Shown here one piece after another: positions 52,709 to 60,544 of a DNA stretch of 64,000 nt. Each line of letters opens with the position of its first letter. Position 1 is the stretch's first letter. Both the position numbers and the translations under genes were made by a program. The DNA is taken from positions 23,811-87,810 of the forward strand of contig JAIQFG010000009.1 in NCBI GenBank assembly GCA_020073375.1, in the 5' to 3' direction. Below the pieces are notes generated by a model. The model was not told the origin of the DNA, did not search any database, and saw only the letters and a list, made by a program, of their open reading frames with translations. This DNA is from Terriglobia bacterium (GTDB lineage: Bacteria; Acidobacteriota; Terriglobia; Acidiferrales; UBA7541).

Positions 52709-53698
52709 CTAGATTTCTCCTGTACGGTGCTGGCGCACCGGGCCGAGACGTTTTACCCACTTCTCAAAACCGAAACTCCAGTTGAGAATGCGCCGCCACT
52801 TGCGCGCCGCGAACCGGATATAGTCCCGTTCGCGCTTTGGCAGCGGCGTGACGAACCCCACGGCCAGCACGATCAGGCGAAGGATCGCGGCGGCGGCCAT
52901 GGCGCTGCGGTAGCCCTGCGCGTACAAAGGTCCGCGCGTCTTGCGCAGGAATTTGCAGACCGCCTCGCGCGTGGCGATGTCCCCGAAACCCGTGTCGGAT
53001 TTTTTCTTCGAGCTGCCGCCGCCGTGGTGCACGATCTCGGCGCCGGAGTCGTATCCGACCAGAAGGCCCGAATGCCGCGTCTGGTAGCAGAGATCGATGT
53101 CTTCGCCGTACATGAAATATTCGGTGGTGAATTGGCCGATGCGGTCAAACACTTCCCGCAGGATCATGATGTTGGCGCCGCACAGCGCCTCGACCTCGGA
53201 CGGGGCAGCCGCGGGTTTCTCAAACAGCGGGCGCATGCCCCAAATGCGCAGGTGCGGGAACGCCATCTTGATTTCTTCCACATCCAGCAGCTGGTTCAGG
53301 ATGGTCGGAATCGGCTGGATGCAGCTGGTCTGCAGCGTCTTGTCCGTGTTCAACAATTTGCAGCCAAGCGCCCCGAACGCGGGCGAAGCCATCAGCGTGG
53401 CGTACATGTGGTCAATGGCCGCTCCGACCAGTTCCGTATCCGGATTCAAAAACAGCAGGACGCGGCCTGTGCTTTGCACCGCGCCCAAATTGTTGGCGTG
53501 GGCGAAGCCGAGGTTTTCGCGGTTGGCGATCAAGCGAATGTCGAGTGTTTCCAGGATTTTCAGGGAATCGTCGGTCGAGGCGTTATCGACCACGATGATT
53601 TCGTATTCGATCGTGTGCGTGTTCGCTCGAATGCTCGCGACACACTCCCGCGTGTAATCCGCGCTGTTCCAGTTCACGATGATGATCGACAGGTCCAT
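52709..53698 (-). CDS. GT2 family glycosyltransferase
   Basis: 329 residues. LSIIIVNWNSADYTRECVASI (nucleotide-binding start), DNASTDDS, ANRENLGFAHANNLGAV and LFLNPDTEL with the NPDTE form of the DxD metal site; then GANIMILREVFDRIGQFTTEYFMYGEDIDLCYQTRHSG with the ED motif. This is the rhamnosyltransferase-like GT2 type. A hydrophobic segment near the end (AAAILRLIVLAVGFVT) may tether it to the membrane. ATG 53698 is the natural start; the frame upstream to 53974 overlaps the neighbouring gene. Donor sugar unknown. Confidence 0.8.
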   Translation of the reverse strand: MDLSIIIVNWNSADYTRECVASIRANTHTIEYEIIVVDNASTDDSLKILETLDIRLIANRENLGFAHANNLGAVQSTGRVLLFLNPDTELVGAAIDHMYATLMASPAFGALGCKLLNTDKTLQTSCIQPIPTILNQLLDVEEIKMAFPHLRIWGMRPLFEKPAAAPSEVEALCGANIMILREVFDRIGQFTTEYFMYGEDIDLCYQTRHSGLLVGYDSGAEIVHHGGGSSKKKSDTGFGDIATREAVCKFLRKTRGPLYAQGYRSAMAAAAILRLIVLAVGFVTPLPKRERDYIRFAARKWRRILNWSFGFEKWVKRLGPVRQHRTGEI

Positions 53699-53727
53699 GT
53701 TCGGTTGCTGTTTTTTCAGTAAGCCGG

Positions 53728-54639
53728 CTATTTCCAGATCGATTCCCGGAACGTGAGGCGGCGCAGCTGTTGGCTGCGCACGTAGCGGATCAGTTCCGGA
53801 TCCTGCACGGTCCGGATCTTGTTCCAGTAGCCGTAGAGAAACCCGTATGCCAGACCCAGGGCGGCCACGAAGTAGGGTTTTTGCGGCACGCGCTTCACGC
53901 ACTTGAGCAGCATGAAGAGCGGGTGGTAGCCGGTGATGTAATTCGCGCGGCCGTTCTTTACGTAATCTTTCCACGCGCCATCGTTTGAGCCGGTGGCGCG
54001 GCGCTGCAGCACGGGAATCTGCGGGAAGCTGCGCGTGTGCCAGCCCAGCAGGTTGGCTTTTACTTCGTCAAGGGTGTCCCAGCCGGGCGCGGGCAGCAGG
54101 CCGCCAAGCCCTTCCCAGCAATCGCGGCGGTAAATTTTCGTGGCTCCGCGCACGTGAAACGCGGGATTGGATTCGATTTCGCGCTTGCCGTTGGCCAGGT
54201 TGTAGACCGTGCCGCCGCCCACGCCAAGCTTGGGGTCGGCGGTGAATTCCGCCAGGCAGCGCTCGAAATAATTCGGTTCCAGGACCAGGTCCGCGTCCAG
54301 CTTCACGATGAAATCCCAGTCGGTGACGCCGAGCGCGCGATAGCCGTCCAGCACGGCTTCAACCACGCCGCCGCCGGGATGGCGGAATCCGCGGTCCTTG
54401 CGGTGCACGATGGTCAGCCAGGGAATCCGCTGCGCGAAGCGGTCTAGGATCGCGCCGGTAGCGTCGGTCGAGCCGTCGTCGACAATCACCCAGGCGGCCG
54501 GGCGCACCGTCTGCTGCAGGACGCTGTTGACGGTCTGCTCGATTTCCGAACCTTCGTTGCGCGCCGGCGTGATGACCACGTACCGGCCGACGCTCGCGTC
54601 GGCGCCGATCGATCCGCTTTGCAGGCTAGCGAGACTCAA
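53728..54639 (-). CDS. GT2 family glycosyltransferase
   Basis: 303 residues. YVVITPARNEGSEIEQTVNSVL, WVIVDDGSTDAT and DFIVKLDADLVLEPNYFERCLAEF with DADL as the metal site; GAWKDYVKNGRANYITGYHP further on. A C-terminal hydrophobic stretch PYFVAALGLAYGFLYGYWNKI may associate it with the membrane. It adds one sugar to the lipid-linked repeat unit; donor unknown. The start overlaps the end of the deacetylase gene by 14 nt and it is followed by another GT2 gene after 29 nt, all on one transcript. Confidence 0.8.
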   Translation of the reverse strand: MSLASLQSGSIGADASVGRYVVITPARNEGSEIEQTVNSVLQQTVRPAAWVIVDDGSTDATGAILDRFAQRIPWLTIVHRKDRGFRHPGGGVVEAVLDGYRALGVTDWDFIVKLDADLVLEPNYFERCLAEFTADPKLGVGGGTVYNLANGKREIESNPAFHVRGATKIYRRDCWEGLGGLLPAPGWDTLDEVKANLLGWHTRSFPQIPVLQRRATGSNDGAWKDYVKNGRANYITGYHPLFMLLKCVKRVPQKPYFVAALGLAYGFLYGYWNKIRTVQDPELIRYVRSQQLRRLTFRESIWK

Positions 54640-55516
54640 CGGGTTGCCCCTGTTCCTGCCAGAATTTTTTGGTCATCTTGAACAGATATTGCGGCTTGTG
54701 CAGCCAGTCGTATCCGCCCTCGAGCTTTGCTTCGAGGAATCGCAGATCGTCGAACGAATTCACGGGAAGCCGCGGCATGAAAAACCAGTCGTCGTCCGGG
54801 CGCGCCGTGCCGATGATCGTGCACACGCCGTTTTCGTAGCCGTGCGTCTGCAGCAGTTCGCGCAGGTGTGAGGTGAATTTCTTGTCGTCCTCGGGAAACG
54901 CGTACGGGTAGGCGAAGGATTGGATCGCTTCGCCCAGTTCGTCCTCGATGGATTCCTTCGATTGCCGCACTTCGTATTCCACCTGATTCGGACTGAGCTT
55001 GTAGAGTTCCGGGTGGTTCACGGTGTGCGAGCCGATTTGAATTCCGTGGGCGTGAATCTCGCGCACCTCGGACCAGGTCATGTACTCCTTGCCTTCGGCC
55101 GTCACGGTTTGGTTCGCGGTGAGCCCGGAGACGATGAACATGGTCGCCTTGAAATTGTACTCGGCGAGGATGGGAAACGCGTGCGTGTAGAAATCGCGGA
55201 ACCCGTCGTCAAAGGTGATGACCACGCGCTTTTCGCTGTTGCGCCCGGTCATCATGGCCTCGAGCGCTTCGTGCAGATTCACGGTGGTGTAGCCGTTTTC
55301 GTCCAGGAATTTCATGTGCGCGGCGAAACGTTCCCGGCTCGTGTTGGTCTCAAAATACGGATGCCGCGCGCCCAGTTCCGATTGCATTCCGTGATACATC
55401 AGGATCGGAACGCGCGGGGCGCGCTGCCGGCGCAGCATGTGCGAAAACGGTTGAACCAAACCGATGCTGATGGCGCGATCCAGTCGAAAGCTGGTCATGG
55501 TGCTCATCGCTTTCAT
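54626..55516 (-). CDS. Polysaccharide deacetylase (NodB family, XrtA-locus type)
   Basis: 296 residues with the canonical motifs: RVVITFDDGFRDFY (motif 1), IGSHTVNHPEL (the H-x-x-x-H metal site) and FAYPYAFPEDD (motif 3). No signal peptide is visible, so it acts in the cytoplasm, probably on the sugar or lipid-linked intermediates, as in comparable exopolysaccharide loci. Its ATG overlaps the stop of the upstream GT4 gene by 4 nt. An inner ATG (7 codons in) is possible. It is the only one of the three deacetylase-like proteins in the block with a fully standard active site. Confidence 0.84.
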   Translation of the reverse strand: MKAMSTMTSFRLDRAISIGLVQPFSHMLRRQRAPRVPILMYHGMQSELGARHPYFETNTSRERFAAHMKFLDENGYTTVNLHEALEAMMTGRNSEKRVVITFDDGFRDFYTHAFPILAEYNFKATMFIVSGLTANQTVTAEGKEYMTWSEVREIHAHGIQIGSHTVNHPELYKLSPNQVEYEVRQSKESIEDELGEAIQSFAYPYAFPEDDKKFTSHLRELLQTHGYENGVCTIIGTARPDDDWFFMPRLPVNSFDDLRFLEAKLEGGYDWLHKPQYLFKMTKKFWQEQGQPVESR

Positions 55517-56775
55517 CGGGGCGACGTCTTGTGAACCGCTTGCGCGCCGGCGGCGCCGCCCGCGCTCGAAGCGTTCTCGCGGGGGGATTGCGCCGGTTCG
55601 GTGGCTTGCTCGGGGCGGTGCAGCCCGTCCACCAGAGCCAAGTAATCCTGCTTGCGCACCGTCCAGCTGTTTTGCTCGATGTACTGGCTCGCGCCGGCCG
55701 CCAGTTGCGCGCGCAGGTCCGGGTCGCTCCAGAGTTCAAGCATGGCCTCGCCCAGGTCGGCTTCGTTTTCGGATTCAAAAAAACGCACGCGCGTGGCGTC
55801 GTGATAGAACGTGTCGATTTTCGTGTTGGAGACGATCAGCGGCACGCCCAGGGACATGAATTCCATGATCTTGGTGCTGGCCGCTTCGTTTCCGAACCCG
55901 GAACTGGCGCGTTTGGGGACCACGGCCAGGTCGCTGGCGGCCATGATCTCGGCGATTTCCTCGGTGGGCAGCGCGTCGTGAAACAGGATGCGGTCAGCCA
56001 TGCCCAGGTCGGACGCGAGCTGGATCAGCGCCGGCTTGGTCGAGCCTTCGCCGTAAATGTGATACTCGGCGCCGGGCATTTCTTCGGCCACGCGCGCAAA
56101 CGCGCCGATGGCCACGTCCAATCCCTGGTGATGGTTGAGCGAGCCGGGATACAGGATAATGAATTTTCCGTCTGCCGGACGCTTGGCGCGCGGCGCGAAA
56201 ATTTTCGGATCGGGATAGTTAATCACCACCGAGCATTTCCCGGCCTCAACCGAGCGCGACAACAGCCGGTCGTACCACAGGTGGTTGGCGATAATTACGT
56301 GATCGGAAAAGGCGATGGAAAGTTTCTCGACCCACACCAGGCTTTTGAACAACAGCGATTGCTTGGTTGCGCCGAACTTGCTGGCATAAAATTCCGGCAG
56401 GATGTCGTGAATGTCCAGAATGACTCGCGCTCCAAGAAGTTTCGGGACGATGGCGGCGAACACCAGAAAATCCGGCACCGAATGCACGTGAATCACGTCA
56501 TAGCGCTTGGAAAACTGATTTTTCGTGAGCAGCAGCGCGCTGGCGAACAGGAATCGCAGAATCCGGAACAGGTACATGAACTGCGAGGTTTCGTTTACCT
56601 TGCGCTCCTGAATGCGGTGGACGTTCACGCCCTGCAGAACCTCGAAGCGTGCGTCTCCCTCTTGGCGTAGCGCCACCACGTCCACCAGGTCGCCGCGCCC
56701 GGCCAGTGCGGTGGCGTACTGAATGACGCGCGTGTCACCCTCGTAGAACGAGTAGGTGATCATGCACACCTTCAT
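55513..56775 (-). CDS. GT4 family glycosyltransferase
   Basis: 420 residues, a GT-B retaining fold. The N-terminal half has DTRVIQYATALAGRGDLVDV and YDVIHVHSVPDFLVFAA; the donor domain has FIILYPGSLNHHQGLDVAIGAFA, HIYGEGSTKPALIQ, LPTEEIAEIMAASDLAVVPKRASSGFGNEAASTKIMEFMSLGVP with the E-x7-E pair. The tail is Ala/Pro-rich. Start ATG 56775 is weakly served (GGAGCGCGACG). The upstream stretch to 56887 holds the GTAG hairpin at 56836. Confidence 0.82.
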   Translation of the reverse strand: MKVCMITYSFYEGDTRVIQYATALAGRGDLVDVVALRQEGDARFEVLQGVNVHRIQERKVNETSQFMYLFRILRFLFASALLLTKNQFSKRYDVIHVHSVPDFLVFAAIVPKLLGARVILDIHDILPEFYASKFGATKQSLLFKSLVWVEKLSIAFSDHVIIANHLWYDRLLSRSVEAGKCSVVINYPDPKIFAPRAKRPADGKFIILYPGSLNHHQGLDVAIGAFARVAEEMPGAEYHIYGEGSTKPALIQLASDLGMADRILFHDALPTEEIAEIMAASDLAVVPKRASSGFGNEAASTKIMEFMSLGVPLIVSNTKIDTFYHDATRVRFFESENEADLGEAMLELWSDPDLRAQLAAGASQYIEQNSWTVRKQDYLALVDGLHRPEQATEPAQSPRENASSAGGAAGAQAVHKTSPR

Positions 56776-56835
56776 CGTCGCGCTCCAGGGCCTGATGTTT
56801 GGATGATCATTGCGATTGTCGGAGATGTTGCAGTT

Positions 56836-56870
56836 GTAGGGGCATCCGCCTAGGCGGAGCGTGCCCCTAC
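56836..56870. repeat. Single GTAG hairpin within the EPS block
   Basis: GTAGGGGCATCCGCCTAGGC continues to GGAGCGTGCCCCTAC, a near-perfect stem-loop with GTAG/CTAC feet. It is the only GTAG element found inside the 32-60 kb block, between the aminotransferase and GT4 genes; it may mark a transcription-unit border. Confidence 0.55.
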
Positions 56871-56887
56871 ACTTGCGGAGTGCTCAA

Positions 56888-58102
56888 TTACCGCTTTACC
56901 CCGGGCGCGCCCGAGGGCTGCGCCAGGAACTGCGAGACGCATTCGGCGACCAGTTTCTGCTGCTCCGCGGTGAGCCCGGGGAACATCGGCAGCGAAAGCG
57001 TTTCCGCCGCGATGCGTTCCGAGACCGGGAAGTCGCCCTCTTTGTAGCCGAGGGCTTTGTACGGCGTCTGCAGGTGCACCGGGATGGGATAGTGAATCCC
57101 CACGCCGATTCCCGCGCGGTTGAATTGCTCCATCATTTTTTCGCGTTCCGTCGTCAGAATCGCGTAGATGTGATAGATGGATTTGGACCAGTTGGGCTGG
57201 TGCGGAATGGTGATGGCCCCCGCCATGGGCGCGAGCAGCTGATTGTAGCGCTCGGCCGCGGCGCGGCGCTTGTTGTTCCATTCGGCCAGGTGAGGCAGCT
57301 TGACGCGCAGGATGCCCGCCTGAATCGAATCGAGGCGCCCGTTGTAGCCTTCCATGTCGTGGTAATACTTTTTCGACTGGCCGTGATCGCGCAACATGCG
57401 CACCTGCTTGGCGATTGCTTCGTCGTTCGTAGTGGTCGCGCCGCCTTCGCCGCACGCCCCCAGATTCTTTCCGGGATAGAAGCTGAACGCGGCCGCGTGG
57501 CCCATCGATCCGGCCTTCATCCAGCGGTTCTGTTTTTTGGAGAAATACTCGGCGCCGTGCGCCTGGCAGGCGTCTTCGACCACGACCAGATTGTGCTTCG
57601 CGGCCAGATCCAGAATGGCGTCCATATCGGCCACCTGGCCGTAGAGGTGGACGGGAACAACGGCGGTCACCGGGCGGCGCAGCGCCTTGTGCATCAGCTT
57701 GCCGTTTTCCACCGAGCATTGCTTCTCGATGAATTCCTTCAGCTTCACCGGATCCATCGTGTAGGTCCTGGGGTCGGCGTCCACAAACACGGCGCGCGCG
57801 CCGGATTGCGTGATGGCTTCGGTGGTGGCGATGAACGTCATCGGAACGGTGACCACCACGTCGCCTTCCTTGACACCCGCGGCCATCAGCGCGAAGCGCA
57901 GCGCGTCGGTGCCGCTGCTCACGGCGATGCATTGGCGCGTTTCGCAGAATGCCGCGAACTCCTTCTCGAGGCCTTCCACGGACGGGCCGCCGATGAAGCC
58001 GGCGGTGCGCAGCGCGGAGCGGAATACGGCCACGAGCTCTTCCTCGAGCTCGACGTGGGGAGTCACCAGATCCAGAAACGGAATTTTTGAGCTAGCTGTC
58101 AT
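56888..58102 (-). CDS. wbpE: DegT-family sugar aminotransferase (WbpE-like)
   Basis: 404 residues. KIPFLDLVTPHVELEEEL at the start, SSGTDALRFALMAAG, VVVEDACQAHGAEY, and the Schiff-base Lys212 in [20 protein letters not shown]. It directly follows WbpD- and WbpB-like genes with 4-nt overlaps, so it probably aminates the 3-keto intermediate of the UDP-2-acetamido-3-amino-uronate pathway. It differs from the second DegT gene at 42081. Ends in a Gly/Pro tail. Assignment rests on the gene order as much as on sequence. Confidence 0.78.
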   Translation of the reverse strand: MTASSKIPFLDLVTPHVELEEELVAVFRSALRTAGFIGGPSVEGLEKEFAAFCETRQCIAVSSGTDALRFALMAAGVKEGDVVVTVPMTFIATTEAITQSGARAVFVDADPRTYTMDPVKLKEFIEKQCSVENGKLMHKALRRPVTAVVPVHLYGQVADMDAILDLAAKHNLVVVEDACQAHGAEYFSKKQNRWMKAGSMGHAAAFSFYPGKNLGACGEGGATTTNDEAIAKQVRMLRDHGQSKKYYHDMEGYNGRLDSIQAGILRVKLPHLAEWNNKRRAAAERYNQLLAPMAGAITIPHQPNWSKSIYHIYAILTTEREKMMEQFNRAGIGVGIHYPIPVHLQTPYKALGYKEGDFPVSERIAAETLSLPMFPGLTAEQQKLVAECVSQFLAQPSGAPGVKR

Positions 58103-58596
58103 TTCGCCACCTTCGTTTCCATTGAGATTGAACGCAAAACTTTCGCCGGGTTCCCGGCCACAATCGTGTTGGCGGGAACGTCGCGGGTCACCACGCTGCC
58201 CGCGCCCACGATGGAGTTTTCGCCCACCGTGACGCTGGAGAGGATGGTCGCGCCGGAGCCGACCGAGGCGCCGCGCTTAATAATCGTTTTGTCCACTTTC
58301 CAGTCCGCTTCGGTTTGCAATTCGCCTTCCGGCGTGGTCGAGCGCGGATAAATGTCGTTGATGAACGTGACGCCGTGACCGATGAACACGTTGTCCTCGA
58401 TATGGACGCCTTCGCAGATGAACGTGTGGCTGGAGATCTTGCAGCGGCGCCCCACGCTGGCGTTTTTCTGGATTTCGACGAATGCGCCGATCTTGGTTTC
58501 GTCGCCGACTTCGCATCCGTACAGGTTGATGAATTTCGAGAGTTTGACTCCCTTGCCCAGTTTTACGTCCGGGGCGATGACGCAGAATTCGTTCAC
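58099..58596 (-). CDS. wbpD: Hexapeptide N-acetyltransferase (WbpD-like)
   Basis: 165 residues of left-handed beta-helix repeats (VIAPDVKLGKGVKLSKFINLYG, GDETKIGAFVEIQKNASVG, ISSHTFICEGVHIEDNVFIGHG, IIKRGASVGSGATILSSVTVGENSIVGAGSVVTRDVP). It would acetylate the new 3-amino group using acetyl-CoA. The GTG start overlaps the TGA of the Gfo/Idh gene (GTGA). The open frame extends upstream to 58770 only as antisense-type junk. Its stop overlaps the aminotransferase ATG by 4 nt. Confidence 0.78.
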   Translation of the reverse strand: MNEFCVIAPDVKLGKGVKLSKFINLYGCEVGDETKIGAFVEIQKNASVGRRCKISSHTFICEGVHIEDNVFIGHGVTFINDIYPRSTTPEGELQTEADWKVDKTIIKRGASVGSGATILSSVTVGENSIVGAGSVVTRDVPANTIVAGNPAKVLRSISMETKVAK

Positions 58597-59594
58597 AGTG
58601 TGATCAACTCTCCTCTCTTCTGAATCGAGTGCTCGGCGGCTTCCAGCATGCGCACCACGCGCAGGCCGGCGTGGCCGTCGTTGAATGGTTTTTGCTGGGT
58701 CATGATGCAGTCGGCGAAATAATCCAGCTCCACGCGCAGCGCCTCGAGCTGTTCGATTTGCGGCGCCCACATGTCGCCGGTGCGGTAGCTGACCAGCACG
58801 TCGTGCAATCCTTCGCCGGTCTTGAACTGCACGCCCTTGTCGTACACGCGGACTTTTTCGTCGGCCACCAGGTCGTTCCAGACCACCATTTTCTTCTGGC
58901 CGCCGATCAGCGTGGTCCGGATCTTCACCGGCGAGAGCCAGTTGACGTTGATGTGCGCGATCACGCTGTTGGGGAAGTAGATGGTCATGTAGGCCACGTC
59001 TTCCACGCCATTCAAATGTTTTTCGCCGGTGGCCACGATGGCCTCGGGCTCGCTCTTGATCAAGTGATCCATGATCGAAAGATCGTGCGGCGCCAGGTCC
59101 CAGATCACGCTCACGTCGTGCTGGAACAGTCCCAGATTGATGCGCAGCGAGTCGTAGTAATACAGGTCACCGAGCGTGCCGCTCTCGACCAGCTCGCGGA
59201 TCTTGCGCACCGCTCCGGTGAACAGGAACGTGTGGTCGACCATGATCGTGAGCTTCTTGCGCTCGGCCAACTCGATCAGTTCCTCGGCCTGCGCCGCGCT
59301 GGACGTGAACGGCTTTTCGACAAACACGTGCTTGCCGTTTTCCAGCGCCCGCTTGGCCAGCGCGTAGTGCGTCCAGACCGGGGTGATCACAGCCACCGCA
59401 TCGATGGACGGCGACGTCAGAATGTCTTCGGGATTGGTGCAGGTCTTCACGCCGGGGAAGGCTTTTCTGACCTTGGCCAGAGCCGCTTCGCTTTTGTCGC
59501 AGACCATTTCGACGCGCGTGGAATCCAGCCCGTGCAGGTTGCGCACGATGTTCGGTCCCCAGTACCCGTACCCGATCACTCCTACCTTAATCAT
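58593..59594 (-). CDS. wbpB: Gfo/Idh/MocA-type oxidoreductase (WbpB-like)
   Basis: 333 residues. MIKVGVIGYGYWGPNIVRNL is the NAD-binding glycine motif, then AVAVITPVWTHYALAKRALENGKHVFVEKPF with the family EKP Lys, and DLAPHDLSIMDHLI. It would oxidise C3 of UDP-N-acetylglucosaminuronate. Followed by WbpD- and WbpE-like genes in the usual order of this pathway. It is the second gene of the minus block after the NusG-like gene; 266 nt lie between them, with no gene in that gap. Confidence 0.8.
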   Translation of the reverse strand: MIKVGVIGYGYWGPNIVRNLHGLDSTRVEMVCDKSEAALAKVRKAFPGVKTCTNPEDILTSPSIDAVAVITPVWTHYALAKRALENGKHVFVEKPFTSSAAQAEELIELAERKKLTIMVDHTFLFTGAVRKIRELVESGTLGDLYYYDSLRINLGLFQHDVSVIWDLAPHDLSIMDHLIKSEPEAIVATGEKHLNGVEDVAYMTIYFPNSVIAHINVNWLSPVKIRTTLIGGQKKMVVWNDLVADEKVRVYDKGVQFKTGEGLHDVLVSYRTGDMWAPQIEQLEALRVELDYFADCIMTQQKPFNDGHAGLRVVRMLEAAEHSIQKRGELITL

Positions 59595-59860
59595 ATGATT
59601 ACCTCGATGGTGGATGGCGTTTTGGAGCGTTTGCGCGGGACCCGGCTTGCCGCCCGGGAGCGAGAGGGTTGCGCTCGCTGGCCGGGTTCGGTTCCCGTTC
59701 TGTCATCTCTGCGGAGGATTGCGAAAAAAGAAACGCGACTGGATACAATGGACTGCAGACTTCAGAGCCCGCCGTTCGCCGGCGGCCTTTCTTGCGGCGC
59801 AAGCGTTTCCCGGCCGCTCCATCCCCTCAGAATGGAAGGCCGAATTCGGAAAACTTGGCG

Positions 59861-60433
59861 CTATTTCAGCCCCTGGTTCAGCAGCGCGTGGGCCGGAACA
59901 AATCCAACCCGGGGCGCCCGGGAGGGGCTAAGAGGCACGATTCGCGCGCGGTCGATCTCCAGGGACACGGAACGACGCAGCAACGTAACCGAAACAACAA
60001 TGCGGTGGGTTCCCTTGAAACTGATCAGGATTCCCTCGAGCCCGGACAGGGCATCCTCCTGGATGCGAACGCGCTCGCCGATTTCCAGGTAAGGCCATGG
60101 CTGGACCGGCAAATTCGACTGCACAATCGTTTGAACCGCGGCCAGCTCGGCATCTTCCAGTGGAATGGGAAGCCTTCCCCGGCTCACCACGGAAATCACC
60201 CCGGGGGTAACCAGGATGGGCAGCCGGTCTTGCGGATCGAACCTGCAAAAAACGTATCCCGGGAACAAAGGAAACTGGACGTCCTTCATGCGCCCGTTGC
60301 GCCGCACCCGGTTCATGTACTTGGGAAGAAAGGTCTCAAAACCCTTGCCCGCAAGCAAGGATTCGGTGGAACTCTCCCATCGGGTTCTGACCTGAAGGGC
60401 AAACCATTTATCCGGTTCTGTGTGGGTCGGCAT
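59861..60433 (-). CDS. NusG-family specialised antiterminator (RfaH/UpxY-like)
   Basis: 190 residues. The N-terminal NGN domain: KWFALQVRTRWESSTESLLAGKGFETFLPKYMNRVRRNGRMKDVQFPLFPGYVFCRFD, then VTPGVISVVSRGRLPIPLED. The C-terminal KOW domain has LEIGERVRIQEDALSGLEGILISFKGTHRIVVSVTLLRRSVSLEIDRARI. Such paralogs keep RNA polymerase elongating through long surface-polysaccharide operons. It is the first gene of the ~28 kb minus-strand block, with an ops-like element and a sigma-54-like promoter 55-110 nt upstream. The housekeeping NusG would sit near rpl genes. Confidence 0.84.
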   Translation of the reverse strand: MPTHTEPDKWFALQVRTRWESSTESLLAGKGFETFLPKYMNRVRRNGRMKDVQFPLFPGYVFCRFDPQDRLPILVTPGVISVVSRGRLPIPLEDAELAAVQTIVQSNLPVQPWPYLEIGERVRIQEDALSGLEGILISFKGTHRIVVSVTLLRRSVSLEIDRARIVPLSPSRAPRVGFVPAHALLNQGLK

Positions 60434-60487
60434 CGGGCCTTTTTGCCTTCTCTTCGCTCAGTTTGGAGCCGTAAAAGAGATCCTGAT

Positions 60488-60498
60488 AGGCTACCGCC
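60488..60498 (-). promoter_or_regulatory. ops-like pause/recruitment element
   Basis: On the minus strand GGCGGTAGCCT fits the enterobacterial ops consensus GGCGGTAGNNT at all nine fixed positions. It lies 55-65 nt upstream of the NusG-like start codon and about 20-30 nt after the predicted sigma-54 start site, where an antiterminator would load. Confidence 0.5.
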
Positions 60499-60528
60499 AT
60501 TAACGCATCAGAAGTACGCAAGAGATAC

Positions 60529-60544
60529 CGCAATCGTCATGCCA
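60529..60544 (-). promoter_or_regulatory. Sigma-54-type (-24/-12) promoter candidate
   Basis: TGGCATGACGATTGCG on the minus strand: TGGCA, a G at position 7 and TTGC match the consensus, with GG and GC exactly 10 nt apart. Transcription would start near 60518, upstream of the ops-like element and the NusG-like gene. Confidence 0.5.
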
